Assembly (NCBI GenBank): GCA_942491145.1
Contig: CALOBC010000001.1
Span: 372,001-436,000 of the forward strand
Direction: 5' to 3'
Length of the DNA stretch: 64,000 nucleotides
Source of the DNA: CAXQUZ01 sp942491145
Lineage (GTDB): Bacteria; Myxococcota_A; UBA796; UBA2385
In this document: in pieces, positions 43,175 to 52,631 of the stretch
Layout of the letters: each line of letters opens with the position of its first letter
Numbering within the stretch: position 1 is the first letter of the stretch
Notes under the pieces: model-generated
The model's input: the letters and a program-made list of their open reading frames with translations, nothing else
Database searches by the model: none
What the model was told of the DNA's origin: nothing
Program-made: the position numbers and the translations under genes

Positions 43175-44755
43175 ATGCCCCAATCTTCTCCCCGTCGACC
43201 TTGGCTCGCCCTCCTTGCCGCATGTGCGTGGGCGGTCCCGGGCGGGGCCCTCGCTGGCTCTGTTGCGGTTCCGCCGCTCGTGTCCAGCGGTGTGGACGCC
43301 AAACAGACCTACAATCTGACCTCCCTCATCGCGAGCGAGCTCGACTTCATGAGCGAGTTTGAGGGCGCCACACAGCTCAGCTCTCCCCCTGCCGGCTTCA
43401 ACGGAAGCTGCCTGGCGAGCGGCAGCTGCTTGGGCAAGGTGGCCGCTGGCGCAGGTAGCTCCGCGACGGTGGCGGGCGCTGTGTCCAAGAAGGGTGAAAA
43501 TCTGGACTTCTTCTTGGTCTATGCCGACGGCAGCAAGATCGTTCGCAACGCGGAGTTCTCGCTGCCCAACAGCCCGTCGGCAGTCGCGGATGGCCTGACG
43601 AGCAAGATTCGGGAGCTGGTCACCGGCCAGACCCCCAAGGCGGCCGCCGCTGCAGCCTCCGGCACGGTCAGCGACGACGCGTTTGACGGCTACGAAGAAG
43701 ACGAGTTTGTGATGGCCGCGGGTGTGTCCCGCCGGATCCCCACCAGCTCCGGCAACCGGTCGACCGAGCTGGACGACTTTGATCCGGATGCCGAGGACCG
43801 CCGGGCCGCCGAAGAACAAGCCCGACGGGAAGAAGAAGAGCGGGCACGGGTGGCTGCGGTGGAAGCCCAGCAGCGGCAAGCCGCCGAAGAGCGGCGCCAG
43901 CGCGAGGCTGAAGAAGAAGAGCGGCGCCGGGCCGCGGTGCTGGTCGCCCGCCAACAGGACGAGGAGCCCGAAGAAGACGACTTCGAAGACTTCGACTTGT
44001 CTTTCGGCGGCGGTGTGGTCTCGGTGGACGAAGCCAGCTCTGCCCGAGAAGAAGAAGACCGCCGGGCCGCTGCGGTGGCGCCGCTGCCCCGCCAGAACAA
44101 CACCCGCGAACAACCCTCTCGATCGTCGTCGTCCCGCGCGGGGTACGACGATCTGGATGGGCCCAGCGAGCGCGATCAGTCCCCTCGGGAGTCCCAGAGC
44201 CGGGACAGCCGGGACAGCCGGGACAGCCGCAGCGGTGGCGGCAGCACCCGAGACTCCAGCGATGACGTGACCGCACGGGTCACCGTCACGGGACGGGTCG
44301 GCTACTCCCGCTTCCAAGCCCTGAACTTCGCCACCTATGGCGCGGAGCTGGGGGTCCTGCCCACGGAGAACCTCACGATTCTCGCAGGGGTGGAGGGCTA
44401 TAGCACCCGCCGGGTTGTGCCGCTGGAGCTCCAGGAGCTGGGGTACCCGCCCTACACATGGAACTCCATCCTTCCGCTCAACTTTGGGGCGGTCTACATG
44501 TTCTCCGGACGCATTCGACCCTACGTGGGCGGTGACGTCATCGTCATCCCCGGTCTGGTGCAGGGCCAGCAGGGGGTGGCCACCGGGCTGCGGCTTCGGG
44601 GCGGTGCCAACTTCTTCTTCACCGACTCCCTCGGCTTCAACCTGAACGCGGCCGCGGGCTTCCTCACTGGAAAGACCCTTGAGGCGGTCAATCCCGACGT
44701 CGAGACGTCCGGGTTCACCCCACAGATCAACATGGGCTTGGTGCTCGCACTGTAG
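43175..44755 (+). CDS. Exported protein with charged coiled-coil middle and C-terminal beta-barrel
   Basis: 526 aa from the ATG at 43175, with GCAGG seven bases upstream and a signal peptide (about 1-28). The N-terminal domain (30-150) resembles a small periplasmic module that senses or binds. The middle (about 185-360) is very rich in Glu, Arg and Ala (EEQARREEEERARV type), then Ser/Arg/Asp repeats. The last 160 residues (VTVTGRVGYSRF, YSTRRVVPLELQELG, INMGLVLAL) look like an outer-membrane barrel that ends in a hydrophobic residue. Function unknown. Confidence 0.7.
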   Translation: MPQSSPRRPWLALLAACAWAVPGGALAGSVAVPPLVSSGVDAKQTYNLTSLIASELDFMSEFEGATQLSSPPAGFNGSCLASGSCLGKVAAGAGSSATVAGAVSKKGENLDFFLVYADGSKIVRNAEFSLPNSPSAVADGLTSKIRELVTGQTPKAAAAAASGTVSDDAFDGYEEDEFVMAAGVSRRIPTSSGNRSTELDDFDPDAEDRRAAEEQARREEEERARVAAVEAQQRQAAEERRQREAEEEERRRAAVLVARQQDEEPEEDDFEDFDLSFGGGVVSVDEASSAREEEDRRAAAVAPLPRQNNTREQPSRSSSSRAGYDDLDGPSERDQSPRESQSRDSRDSRDSRSGGGSTRDSSDDVTARVTVTGRVGYSRFQALNFATYGAELGVLPTENLTILAGVEGYSTRRVVPLELQELGYPPYTWNSILPLNFGAVYMFSGRIRPYVGGDVIVIPGLVQGQQGVATGLRLRGGANFFFTDSLGFNLNAAAGFLTGKTLEAVNPDVETSGFTPQINMGLVLAL

Positions 44756-44771
44756 CGGTCGTCGGCGCCCC

Positions 44772-45875
44772 TCACCCGCCCAGTGCTGCGGCCCGGTCTT
44801 GGGCCGATTGGACCATCTGTTCGGTTGTGGTGTACCAGTTGATGCCCCCGCATGCCGCACAGGGCCCCTCAAAGCGTCCCGCGAGGTGGTCCAGGCGGTG
44901 GCCGGTGGCCACGGTGCCCTGCCAGAGCTCGGTGAACCCATGGTTCGCCAGCGAACCAAGTGCCAGCTGTGAGCCCAGGTCCGCGCAACACATGACCAAC
45001 ACACCGTCGTGTCGAATCACCGGCGTGAGCCAGAGCCCCGGACACGGCCCACGCACGGTGGCTTGGGGCCGGTCGTCTTGTTGCCAAGGCCGGCGGGACC
45101 AAGTCTGAAGGTGCACCCCATCTTGCTCGCCAGGCTCGATGCCAAAGCGTGCCATGGTGACCTCATATCGGTCATCCGCCTCCGCTTGTCCGGGGCCCCC
45201 CGCAGCCACGCTCAGCCGCTTAAACAAGATCTCGTCGTGCCAGTCCGGCGCCCCGCCCTGACAGCGCAACAAGTCGCCCCACCACCGCGCAAACTCTCCG
45301 GCTTCGTGCGCATTGCCCTGCTGCACCACAAACTGCACTTGAACGTTGACCCGCGCTCCCATGCGACGCCGCAACCTGAGCAGAGCCCGGATGTTGCGGC
45401 GCACCAGCGGCAAGGCATCCCGACCCTTGACGTCCGCATACACGGCGTCGGAGTGAGCATCGATGGTAAACACCATCAGCAAGGGCGGGCCTTCAGCGCC
45501 GCGCACAAACGGGGCCAACATCCGTTCTGCTCGGTCCGGACCGAGGCGCAGCGCATTGGTGTCCACCCGCAAGTAGTCCACACGACCCACCATCCGCTGC
45601 GCCGCCGCGGAGACCAGCCGGGGCAGGTCCGGGTGCAAGCTGGGGTCACCGAGCCACTGGAAGATGATGTGGTCGAAGCTCAGGTCGTCCCGCACCAGTC
45701 CGTCGAGCACCGCTTCCCACAGCACCGGGTCCAAGTAGCCCTTGGCCACTCCATGCACGGTGTCCCAGCCCTCGGCGTGGGGCGCGCACATGCGGCACTT
45801 CAGGTTGCAGTGGTCGGTCGGCTCCACTTGCAGCACGCCGGCGCCACGGGGATTTTGCAGACCTTCTGCCGTCAT
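44772..45875 (-). CDS. Radical SAM/SPASM domain protein
   Basis: 367 aa, GAGG before the ATG. The radical SAM cluster motif CNLKCRMC lies at about 23-30. A C-terminal SPASM-like part contains CPGLWLTPVIRHDG, VMCCADLG and CAACGG, giving Cys ligands for auxiliary clusters. SPASM enzymes modify peptides or sugars; no precursor peptide is seen next to it. The nearest small gene (45985) encodes an acidic Cys-rich lipoprotein. Confidence 0.88.
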   Translation of the reverse strand: MTAEGLQNPRGAGVLQVEPTDHCNLKCRMCAPHAEGWDTVHGVAKGYLDPVLWEAVLDGLVRDDLSFDHIIFQWLGDPSLHPDLPRLVSAAAQRMVGRVDYLRVDTNALRLGPDRAERMLAPFVRGAEGPPLLMVFTIDAHSDAVYADVKGRDALPLVRRNIRALLRLRRRMGARVNVQVQFVVQQGNAHEAGEFARWWGDLLRCQGGAPDWHDEILFKRLSVAAGGPGQAEADDRYEVTMARFGIEPGEQDGVHLQTWSRRPWQQDDRPQATVRGPCPGLWLTPVIRHDGVLVMCCADLGSQLALGSLANHGFTELWQGTVATGHRLDHLAGRFEGPCAACGGINWYTTTEQMVQSAQDRAAALGG

Positions 45876-45984
45876 CGGGGCCTCACTCGCCTCGTTTCAC
45901 GCTACCCCGTCCGTCCCCACCGCGTCGGGTTGACGGCGTTTCCAGGCCGTGCCACCATCCCTCGCCGCGCACCCCCGGGTCCCC

Positions 45985-46344
45985 ATGTCTGCCAGGTTCT
46001 CTCCCTCGATCGGCCGTCGCTCGGGTGCTTCCCGCATCGGCTTCCTTGTCTTCACCATCACCGCGATGAGCGGTTGTCGAAATTCGTGCCAGGAGCTGTG
46101 CCACACGATGGCCGACTTCGCCGAGGACACGTGCAACAAGGAGTGGACCTCGGACGATCTGTCGGCCTGTCGCGACAAGTTCGACGACGTGAGTGAGGAC
46201 GACGAGGCCGTTTGCGAAGACATTGCCGACGGGCTGGCCGAAGAGTGGACCTGCGAAGAGATCAACCCCTACTTCGACAAAGACAGTGGGGGGGACGACG
46301 GGTCCGATGAAGGTGCCGAGGACGAGAGCACGACCGAGGGCTAG
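45985..46344 (+). CDS. Small acidic Cys-rich lipoprotein
   Basis: 119 aa from the ATG at 45985. The signal peptide has a lipobox TAMSGC. The mature part has about seven Cys (CQELCHTMADF, TCNKEW, ACRDKF, VCEDI, TCEEI) and a C-terminal Asp/Glu/Gly tail, suggesting a disulfide-bonded surface protein. Divergent from the radical SAM gene. No known family was identified. Confidence 0.65.
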   Translation: MSARFSPSIGRRSGASRIGFLVFTITAMSGCRNSCQELCHTMADFAEDTCNKEWTSDDLSACRDKFDDVSEDDEAVCEDIADGLAEEWTCEEINPYFDKDSGGDDGSDEGAEDESTTEG

Positions 46345-46460
46345 TCTGCGGCCCCAGCCCCGAGTCCCCTGCCGTCGGGTCGCCCGTTGACCGCAGCCGA
46401 CCTCCGGACCTATGCTCGCGGGGATCGCCGACGATCCCGCGCACCCAGCCCAGGCTCCCC

Positions 46461-48377
46461 TTGTCCCGCTTTGAGCCCGCCGAATTCGGTCGCTACTACC
46501 TGGTCGACAAGATCGCGGTGGGTGGCATGGCGGAGGTCTTCAAGGCGAAGAGCTACTCCGAGCGCGGGTTCGAGAAGCTGCTGGTCATCAAGCGCATCCT
46601 CGACCACCTCAGCGACAATGACGAGTTCGTCGAGATGTTCATCGACGAGGCGAAGATCTCGGTCGAGCTCCAGCACGCGAACATCGTCCAGATCTACGAC
46701 TTCGGCAAGGCCGGCGACAACTACTACATCGCGATGGAGTGCGTGGAGGGCAAGGACGCCAAGTCCCTGCTCCGCAAGCTGGCCCGCCGCCGCAAGCTCA
46801 TGCCCCAGGAGTTCGCGGTCTACATCGCCATCGAGGCGTGCCGAGGGCTCGACTATGCCCACAAGCGCACCAATGTGGAGGGTTCACCTCTCAACATCGT
46901 GCATCGTGACATCAGCCCGTCCAACCTGATCGTCTCGTATACGGGCGAAGTGAAGGTCGCGGACTTCGGGATCGCGAAGGCCGAGAACGCCGCGTTCAAC
47001 ACGAAAGACGGCGTGCTCAAGGGCAAGTTCGAGTACATGAGCCCCGAACAGGCCCGCGGCAAGTCCGTGAACCACCTCTCCGACGTGTTTGCCGTGGGCA
47101 TCATCCTCCACGAGATGCTGACTGGCCGACGGCTCTTCAAGACCGACTCGGACATCGTCACGCTGGAGAAGATCAAGGCCGTCGACATCCCGCGGGTCAA
47201 AGAGGTCAACCCGACGGTTCCAGCCACCCTCGATGACATCGTGATGAAGGCGCTGGAGCAGGATCCCGACGCACGCTACGCCGATGCTCGAGCCTTCCAG
47301 ACGGCGCTGCTGGAGTACATCTACCCGACGACGCCCGACGTCATCCGCGACAGCCTCGAGACCTTCATGGGCCAGCTGTTCGCCGACGAGATTGCGGCGG
47401 AGCGCACGCGGCTGGCCGAGGGGTCCCGCATCGCCGAGGAGCTGCACGCCAGGCCCAAGCCGGCGCCGGTCCAGGACTGGGAGAGCACCGCGACCAACGG
47501 GACCGCCGTCCAGCCGGCCCCGCCCAACCGACTGCCGCTGCTGCTGTCTGGTGTGGCGGTGGTGTTGCTCGCCGCACTGACCATCAGCTTTGCCCTGCGG
47601 GAACCCGAGACCCGGGTGGTGGAGGTCCGGGCCGCGCCCGTTGCGCAACCGGCCACCCTCCAGCTCGCGGTGGAACCCAAGGACGTCGTGGCCGAGATCA
47701 CGGTCGACGGCATCGCGGTCAGCCACGCACCGGGCAAGGTCATCACCGTCGACATGAAGCCGGGGACCCCGCAATTGTTGCGGGTCACGGCGCCCGACCA
47801 CACCCCCTACCAAGAGACCGTCACGGTCGCCGAAGGCGAGCGGTTCCGGGTGAAGGTGGTGCTGGAGCCCTTGGTGGTCGAAGAGGTCGCACCGCCGCCG
47901 CCGCCCCGGAGTGACACCCCCGCCGACCCCACGCCCACCCCAAGCGCGGTCAAGGCCACACTCGCCCTCAACTCGAACCCAAGCGGCGCCCAGGTCACCA
48001 TCGACGGCGCCAAAGTGGGCTCCACGCCAATGTCCTGGCCGATGGCCCGCGGCGGGGCAACCCACCGGGTCGAGTACCGGCTGTCCGGCCACGAGACGAT
48101 GAAGTTCAAGGTGAGCGTCCCCCCTGACGGCGGCACGGTCTCGGCCGAGCGCAACCTGAGCGCCAAGGCCGCCGCGACACCGGGCACGCTGACGGTCAGC
48201 GTTCGGGGCGGTTGGGGGGACGTGTTCATCAACGGCAAGAAGGTCGACCAGACCCCCCTGTCGCGAAAGCTCCCGCCCGGCACCTACACGGTGCGGGTGA
48301 CCAACAGGGACGCGGGCCTGGACGAGAGCCGCAGTGTGACCATCGCATCGGGCGAGGTTGCACGCTTGTCGCTTTAG
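46461..48377 (+). CDS. Ser/Thr protein kinase with C-terminal PEGA repeats
   Basis: 638 aa from the TTG at 46461. The kinase domain (about 8-275) has a Gly-rich loop (IAVGGMAEVF), a VIKRIL Lys, HRDISPSN, DFGIAK and the SPEQ activation end. HRDISPSN is the form common in myxobacterial kinases. A single transmembrane helix (about 355-378) separates it from periplasmic PEGA-type modules at about 390-480, 500-560 and 575-636 (VTIDGAKVGSTP, VFINGKKVDQTP). Likely an envelope sensor kinase. Confidence 0.92.
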   Translation: MSRFEPAEFGRYYLVDKIAVGGMAEVFKAKSYSERGFEKLLVIKRILDHLSDNDEFVEMFIDEAKISVELQHANIVQIYDFGKAGDNYYIAMECVEGKDAKSLLRKLARRRKLMPQEFAVYIAIEACRGLDYAHKRTNVEGSPLNIVHRDISPSNLIVSYTGEVKVADFGIAKAENAAFNTKDGVLKGKFEYMSPEQARGKSVNHLSDVFAVGIILHEMLTGRRLFKTDSDIVTLEKIKAVDIPRVKEVNPTVPATLDDIVMKALEQDPDARYADARAFQTALLEYIYPTTPDVIRDSLETFMGQLFADEIAAERTRLAEGSRIAEELHARPKPAPVQDWESTATNGTAVQPAPPNRLPLLLSGVAVVLLAALTISFALREPETRVVEVRAAPVAQPATLQLAVEPKDVVAEITVDGIAVSHAPGKVITVDMKPGTPQLLRVTAPDHTPYQETVTVAEGERFRVKVVLEPLVVEEVAPPPPPRSDTPADPTPTPSAVKATLALNSNPSGAQVTIDGAKVGSTPMSWPMARGGATHRVEYRLSGHETMKFKVSVPPDGGTVSAERNLSAKAAATPGTLTVSVRGGWGDVFINGKKVDQTPLSRKLPPGTYTVRVTNRDAGLDESRSVTIASGEVARLSL

Positions 48378-48463
48378 GCCTCGACCGAACGGCGGCAGCC
48401 ACTCTACGAGAACAACGTGACCGAGGGAACTCTGAGGACAGCGCCCTCGCTGGCGACCCTGTA

Positions 48464-48483
48464 GCTCGCGGCTTGCGAGCCGC
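48464..48483. terminator. Small hairpin between convergent genes
   Basis: GCTCGC, GGCTT, GCGAGC, with an alternative stem GCGGCT/AGCCGC, in the gap between the kinase stop and the stop of the leftward barrel-like gene. No U run. Confidence 0.3.
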
Positions 48484-48487
48484 AGAC

Positions 48488-49273
48488 CTACCAGTACCGA
48501 TCTTTGCGGGCGTGCTCGACTTGGATGCGCATCAGCATGCGCTCGTCGACTTGGACTTGGTCGGCACCCGCCGTGCCACGGGCGTACTCACCGCCTAGAC
48601 GCACACCCGGGGAGATCTCAAACAGCAGTCCGCCCATCCAGGGCGCGTCCTGCCGCGGCGGGACATCCTCGATCCGAGACAGCACATGCACCCCAAAGTA
48701 CGCCGACATCGCATCGCTGCGATGGCCAATGCCGACCATCGGTTCGGCAAGCACCCGCGACGAGCCGTTGGGGCCCGCCATCGTCTGCACCCACCCATAG
48801 GCCAGCTGGGGAATGCCCACCCAGGCTTGGGCTGAGGGCAACCAGAGCTGGTCTCGTGCGCCCATGGCAGACCCGGCCCCGCCCAGCTCCGCACCGGCGT
48901 ACTTGAAGTGCATGCCCAGGCGCAACGCGACCGAACCATCGATGAAGATGCCCCCCACGCCCGCAATCGGGGGGCTGTAGTTGTCCTGGTTCGTGGGCGT
49001 CCGCTGTTCCACTCCGGTGACCAGCCCGGCAGCCGCGTTCAGCTCGCCCGACAGCGTCAGGTGCTTCTGGAAGCGGTGGCTGGCACCCAAGTGGACCATC
49101 TCGCCCGCCGTGCGGTAACGGTAGACCGGCGACCCCTGGGTGGAGAACTCGGCTCGTGTGACGCCGAAGCCCAGCGAGCTCTCGGTCCCTTCCGGCGCCG
49201 GGCCGGCACCCATCAGGCCAGCGGCCAAGACACACAGGACAGCAGCGCGAGCACGGGTTGGGGAGCGGGACAT
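48488..49273 (-). CDS. Outer-membrane barrel-like protein (paralogue A)
   Basis: 261 aa from the ATG at 49273, with GGAGG five bases upstream; signal peptide 1-23. Gly-rich alternating strands (SLGFGVTRAEF, VGIGHRSDAMSAYFGVH, PGVRLGGEYARG). Related to the next gene upstream: both share an EGTE segment after the signal peptide and GIGHRS plus GVRLG near the end. Function unknown. Confidence 0.65.
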   Translation of the reverse strand: MSRSPTRARAAVLCVLAAGLMGAGPAPEGTESSLGFGVTRAEFSTQGSPVYRYRTAGEMVHLGASHRFQKHLTLSGELNAAAGLVTGVEQRTPTNQDNYSPPIAGVGGIFIDGSVALRLGMHFKYAGAELGGAGSAMGARDQLWLPSAQAWVGIPQLAYGWVQTMAGPNGSSRVLAEPMVGIGHRSDAMSAYFGVHVLSRIEDVPPRQDAPWMGGLLFEISPGVRLGGEYARGTAGADQVQVDERMLMRIQVEHARKDRYW

Positions 49274-49287
49274 GGGCACCTCCGGGG

Positions 49288-50109
49288 TCAGGGCATTTCG
49301 CGCGTGGGCTTGCTGAGTGCGCCATAGTCGAGCGTCACATGCAGGATCCCGCGCAAGTCTGGAGACTCCTGCTGGTCATAGCGACGCCCGTAGGCGCCAT
49401 TGAAGCCGAGCCTCACCCCATGTCCTACCCGAAGATCAAGGTCCCCGACATGGGCGACCCCATTCGTGCCGAAAGAAGCGCCAAGAATACGCGATCTGTG
49501 ACCGATCCCGACAAGCGCAGCAAATTCGTAGGCCCCCCCAAATGGGCCCGCGACCAGATCAGCAAAGGCGTAGGCGACCGCCGGGCGTCCCACCCATGCG
49601 ATGCCCGACGGCAAGGGGCTCAGTCCACCCAGATCTTTGTGGAGGACCACCGCGGGACCCAGCTCGAAGCCGAATGACTGCCAGTGACGCCCCCCACGGA
49701 GCGCCACCGCTCCCGTCCAAAACGTAGGGTCCTCTTCGAGCAGGCCGTCGCTGGACCCGAAGTAGGCGTCCTCATCGCGAGAGCTGGCCAGACGTCCCGG
49801 GGCGATGCTCACTTCCCCGGCCCAGCTCACCCCAGAGGGACGGTTGTTGCGAACACGCAGGTGGGCAAGCGGCTCGCTCACCGCGTACTTGCGACGCGTT
49901 CCACCACATCCACCCGTCTGGTGCTCGTAGCTGCCGAAGCCCACACCAACCGTCACTTCGGTGCCTTCGCCCATAGGCGGCGCCGCGCCACAGACACCCA
50001 GCATCAACACACAGACCAGCCCGGCGAGAGCCGGACGGGGCACCGAAGCGCGACGGGAGCGGGGTGGCAGGGGCAGCACGGTGAGCGTCAGCCTTGGGTT
50101 GGGGTCCAC
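49288..50109 (-). CDS. Outer-membrane barrel-like protein (paralogue B)
   Basis: 273 aa from the GTG at 50109, start uncertain since it overlaps the kinase gene end by 22 bp and gives a long n-region. A hydrophobic signal core (ALAGLVCVLMLGVCGAAP) is followed by MGEGTEVTVGVGFG, VGIGHRSRILGASFG and GHGVRLGFNGAYG, shared in layout with paralogue A 14 bp downstream. Confidence 0.65.
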   Translation of the reverse strand: MDPNPRLTLTVLPLPPRSRRASVPRPALAGLVCVLMLGVCGAAPPMGEGTEVTVGVGFGSYEHQTGGCGGTRRKYAVSEPLAHLRVRNNRPSGVSWAGEVSIAPGRLASSRDEDAYFGSSDGLLEEDPTFWTGAVALRGGRHWQSFGFELGPAVVLHKDLGGLSPLPSGIAWVGRPAVAYAFADLVAGPFGGAYEFAALVGIGHRSRILGASFGTNGVAHVGDLDLRVGHGVRLGFNGAYGRRYDQQESPDLRGILHVTLDYGALSKPTREMP

Positions 50110-50738
50110 GCGACACGGCGCAGGAACGACACATCGAGGTACTCGCGCTGGATGACTGCAGCCATCTCTTCGGCGTCCCGGAACTGGTCGTAGTCAATTC
50201 GAATGACCGGGACGGTCTTCGAAATATCACTGATGAAGCTTTCGTACTCCACATACAGCGCCTTGAGGTAGTCGAGGCTCACCCCCGACTCGACATCCCG
50301 CTGGCGCATCCGGATGCGTTCCATCGATCGCTCGGGTCGCACGTCCAAGTAGACAATAAGGTTGGGACGGCACATGAAATTCGACATGTTACGAAACAAC
50401 GCCAGGTAGGTCTCGTAGTCCCGACGGTCCATGAGCTTGAGTTGGACCAGCATCTTGGCGAACACGGCGTCTTCGTAGATGGTGCGGTCCTGCACGCCGC
50501 CGCCACCCCGCCAGATGATCTCCTGGTGCTGCTGGAAGCGGCGGTTCAGCAAGTAGATCTGGGTCGCGAACGCGTAGCGAGCCGTGTCTTTGTAAAAGTC
50601 GGCCAGGTAGGTGTTGTCGTCCACCGGCTCGTAGTAGACCGGTAGCTTGAGGTGCTCGCCCAGCGCGGTGGCCAGGGTGCTCTTGCCGGCACCAATCATG
50701 CCGGCAATTCCGATGAAGAGGTCTTGAAGGCGGTCCAT
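50088..50738 (-). CDS. Deoxynucleoside kinase family protein
   Basis: 216 aa. P-loop GMIGAGKST (about 13-21), the substrate-site DRTIYED, and an R-rich lid (RPERSMERIRMRQR) match bacterial deoxyadenosine/deoxyguanosine kinases. It phosphorylates deoxynucleosides for salvage with ATP. Normal length for the family. Specificity cannot be called. Confidence 0.9.
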   Translation of the reverse strand: MDRLQDLFIGIAGMIGAGKSTLATALGEHLKLPVYYEPVDDNTYLADFYKDTARYAFATQIYLLNRRFQQHQEIIWRGGGGVQDRTIYEDAVFAKMLVQLKLMDRRDYETYLALFRNMSNFMCRPNLIVYLDVRPERSMERIRMRQRDVESGVSLDYLKALYVEYESFISDISKTVPVIRIDYDQFRDAEEMAAVIQREYLDVSFLRRVAWTPTQG

Positions 50739-51458
50739 AGGAGATCCGGAGGTTTTGGCCCCGCAGCGATGCCGTTGGGAGGGCCACGGCCAGCTGGGCC
50801 AAGGAGGGGACGCGTCTAACGGACCGACGCGTTGTTTCCGCTGGCGTTCTTCGGCACGACGGCATCGACCACGCGGGTCACCACACCCACGGCTCGCATG
50901 CCAAAGGACCTTGCTGGGTGGGACGGCCCGGGACGTGCGTCACCACCGCCGCTGAAACGGCGAAACACACGCTTGACCACCTGCTTCAGGGGATGCCCCA
51001 AGCCACTGGGCATCAGCGCACACACGGGCGGACCAAGAACTGTGAGAACAGTCCCCGGGTGGGGCAGATCGACACCAGCGCCACCACTGACGCACACGAA
51101 CCAGACATTGCCGCTCCTGGGCCCGGCTCAGTGACCGGGTCGAGGTGCGCCTCCTCACCCCGCGAGCATAACCCCTCACGACCCGACCCGGCAGGCCGGG
51201 GGCGGGGTCGCCGCACCGAGGGCAACAATTCTCAACGCCCGCTATCTTGGCGCAGTCTGCGTCATCTTTTCCGGGTCGATGGACCGCGAACCCGACGGTT
51301 CTCGGCGTGCTGCGCGGCACGGGGGCACTCAGTTCCCCTCCCCGCTGCTTCAACAGCGCCCCACTGGACGGGCATCACAACCCGCCACAGTCCAGAATAG
51401 ATCGGCGTGCGATCTCCCCTCCCGTCCGGGTGGCCCCCGGTGAGCCGCTGGAGTCTCC
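50739..51458. other. 720-bp region without a supportable gene
   Basis: Small open frames exist on both strands (for example minus strand 50816-51097), but none has a recognisable domain, clear ribosome binding site or stable composition. A GC-rich hairpin is at 51179-51210. A leftward transcript for the kinase gene and a rightward one for 51459 should start here. A structured RNA could be present; the SRP, RNase P and tmRNA signatures I know were not found. Confidence 0.5.
51179..51210. repeat. GC-rich inverted repeat in the gene-free region
   Basis: CGACCC near the left end pairs with GGGTCG at the right, and an inner CCGG-CAGG-CCGG forms the tip. It could be part of an RNA or a terminator. 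Confidence 0.35.
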
Positions 51459-51977
51459 ATGTTCGTCTACTACGGCACCCGCCACTGCGGTCCCGTCGAT
51501 GCCATCGCTGAGCTCGGCGAGGTCCGCACCCGCTTCTTCCACGTCTGGTTCGTGCCCCTGATCCCCATCGGCAGCATGTTCATCACCGAGGACACCGACG
51601 ACGGGGTGCGGGGCTTCAAGGTGGGCCTCTCGCTCAAGTCCATCTTTGTGGCCTGGAGCCGAACCGCGCTGTTCTTCTCGGTCATCGGGCTCGGTGTGTT
51701 CTGTGCTGCCACCGCGATGGACGCCGTGGACGCCACGGGGGCGGTGTTCAGGCTGCTCCAGAAGGTTGACGACCCCACCAAGATCCCGACCCCCAAGCTG
51801 GTCTCGGCGGTCGAAGGTGTGGGAGGACTCGCGTGTGGCGCATCCAGCATGGTGGCCTGTGTGCTGAGCTGGTGGGCCATCGGCCGGGTGTTCCGAAACG
51901 CTCGCGGGGCGCGCAAGGCCGAGCTGATGGGCATGCTCGGCGTGGCTCCCGGTCTGGATGACGATCCCTTCGACTGA
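51459..51977 (+). CDS. Hypothetical membrane protein, two helices
   Basis: 172 aa, GGAG five bases before the ATG. The N-terminal part YYGTRHCGPVDAIAELGE followed by FFHVWFVPLIPIGSMFI resembles the zinc-ribbon-like lead of small membrane proteins of unknown role. Helices at about 65-85 and 125-145. The rest is soluble. Confidence 0.65.
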   Translation: MFVYYGTRHCGPVDAIAELGEVRTRFFHVWFVPLIPIGSMFITEDTDDGVRGFKVGLSLKSIFVAWSRTALFFSVIGLGVFCAATAMDAVDATGAVFRLLQKVDDPTKIPTPKLVSAVEGVGGLACGASSMVACVLSWWAIGRVFRNARGARKAELMGMLGVAPGLDDDPFD

Positions 51978-52095
51978 GCGCACCAACCCGGAGGGCGGCC
52001 GAGGCTGGGTTGCGCAGCCGATTGAACGCCGGATGAATGGATGGACTGCCTAAGCCCTCCGTCGGTCGTGCGACACCCAAGCGCCCGGAGGCACC

Positions 52096-52548
52096 ATGCT
52101 CACAACCACACTCCTTCTCTCGGCCGGCCTGCTCCTCGTCCCCAGCGCAGAAGCCCACGACCGAGGCGGTCATCACACCAGCCACAGGCCGGCGGCGACC
52201 CAAGAAATGACGGTCGAGGGTGTGCGTGGGGCGGACACGGGGCTGGTCCACGACCGCAAGCTGCGCGTCGAGCGTCCTCCGGCACGCCCTTCCCCGACAA
52301 GCGAGGCCGACGCTCCCCTCACGGAGTTGCCCGAGAGCACCGGGGAGGCCCACGGCGAGTGTGACCGCGCAGAGCACCGCAACGGTCGTGGCAAGGGCCA
52401 CCAGAAGGCGCGGGGGCGGGGTCACCACGCCCATGAGAAGGGGCAAGAACGGGGGCGTGGCCCCCAGGCAGAACGGGGCCAGCGGGGACGCTCGGAAGCC
52501 CGGCGCCGGGGCAAGGGGCACGCCCGTGGACAGGGTGGCCGGCGCTAG
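52096..52548 (+). CDS. Small secreted basic protein, His/Arg/Gly-rich
   Basis: 150 aa with a strong GGAGG before the ATG and a signal peptide (1-20, ending SAEA). The mature part is very basic with GRGKGHQKARGRGHHAHEKG-type sequence and no folded domain. Composition suggests nucleic-acid or polyanion binding, unproven. The low complexity makes it less certain than its start signals suggest. Confidence 0.55.
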   Translation: MLTTTLLLSAGLLLVPSAEAHDRGGHHTSHRPAATQEMTVEGVRGADTGLVHDRKLRVERPPARPSPTSEADAPLTELPESTGEAHGECDRAEHRNGRGKGHQKARGRGHHAHEKGQERGRGPQAERGQRGRSEARRRGKGHARGQGGRR

Positions 52549-52594
52549 CCACAAGGGCGGCACACCCGGCCAAGACATTGAACAACAGGACATT

Positions 52595-52631
52595 CTGGCC
52601 GGCGGGCCAACCACACTGACCCGCCGGCCAG
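52595..52631 (+). terminator. Perfect 12-bp inverted repeat before the PUFA synthase operon
   Basis: CTGGCCGGCGGG, 13 bases, CCCGCCGGCCAG. Flanking AACAAC and GTTGTT extend the symmetry outward. It lies 46 bp after the basic-protein stop and 104 bp before pfaD. It may end the upstream transcript or act as an operator or leader structure. Confidence 0.5.

Noticed and set aside
50850..51250. Signal-recognition-particle RNA, RNase P RNA or tmRNA in the gene-free region
   Set aside because: I looked for the conserved GGAAG/GCAG loop, the RNase P GAGGAAAGTCC core and tmRNA ends on both strands and did not find them; only generic hairpins are present.
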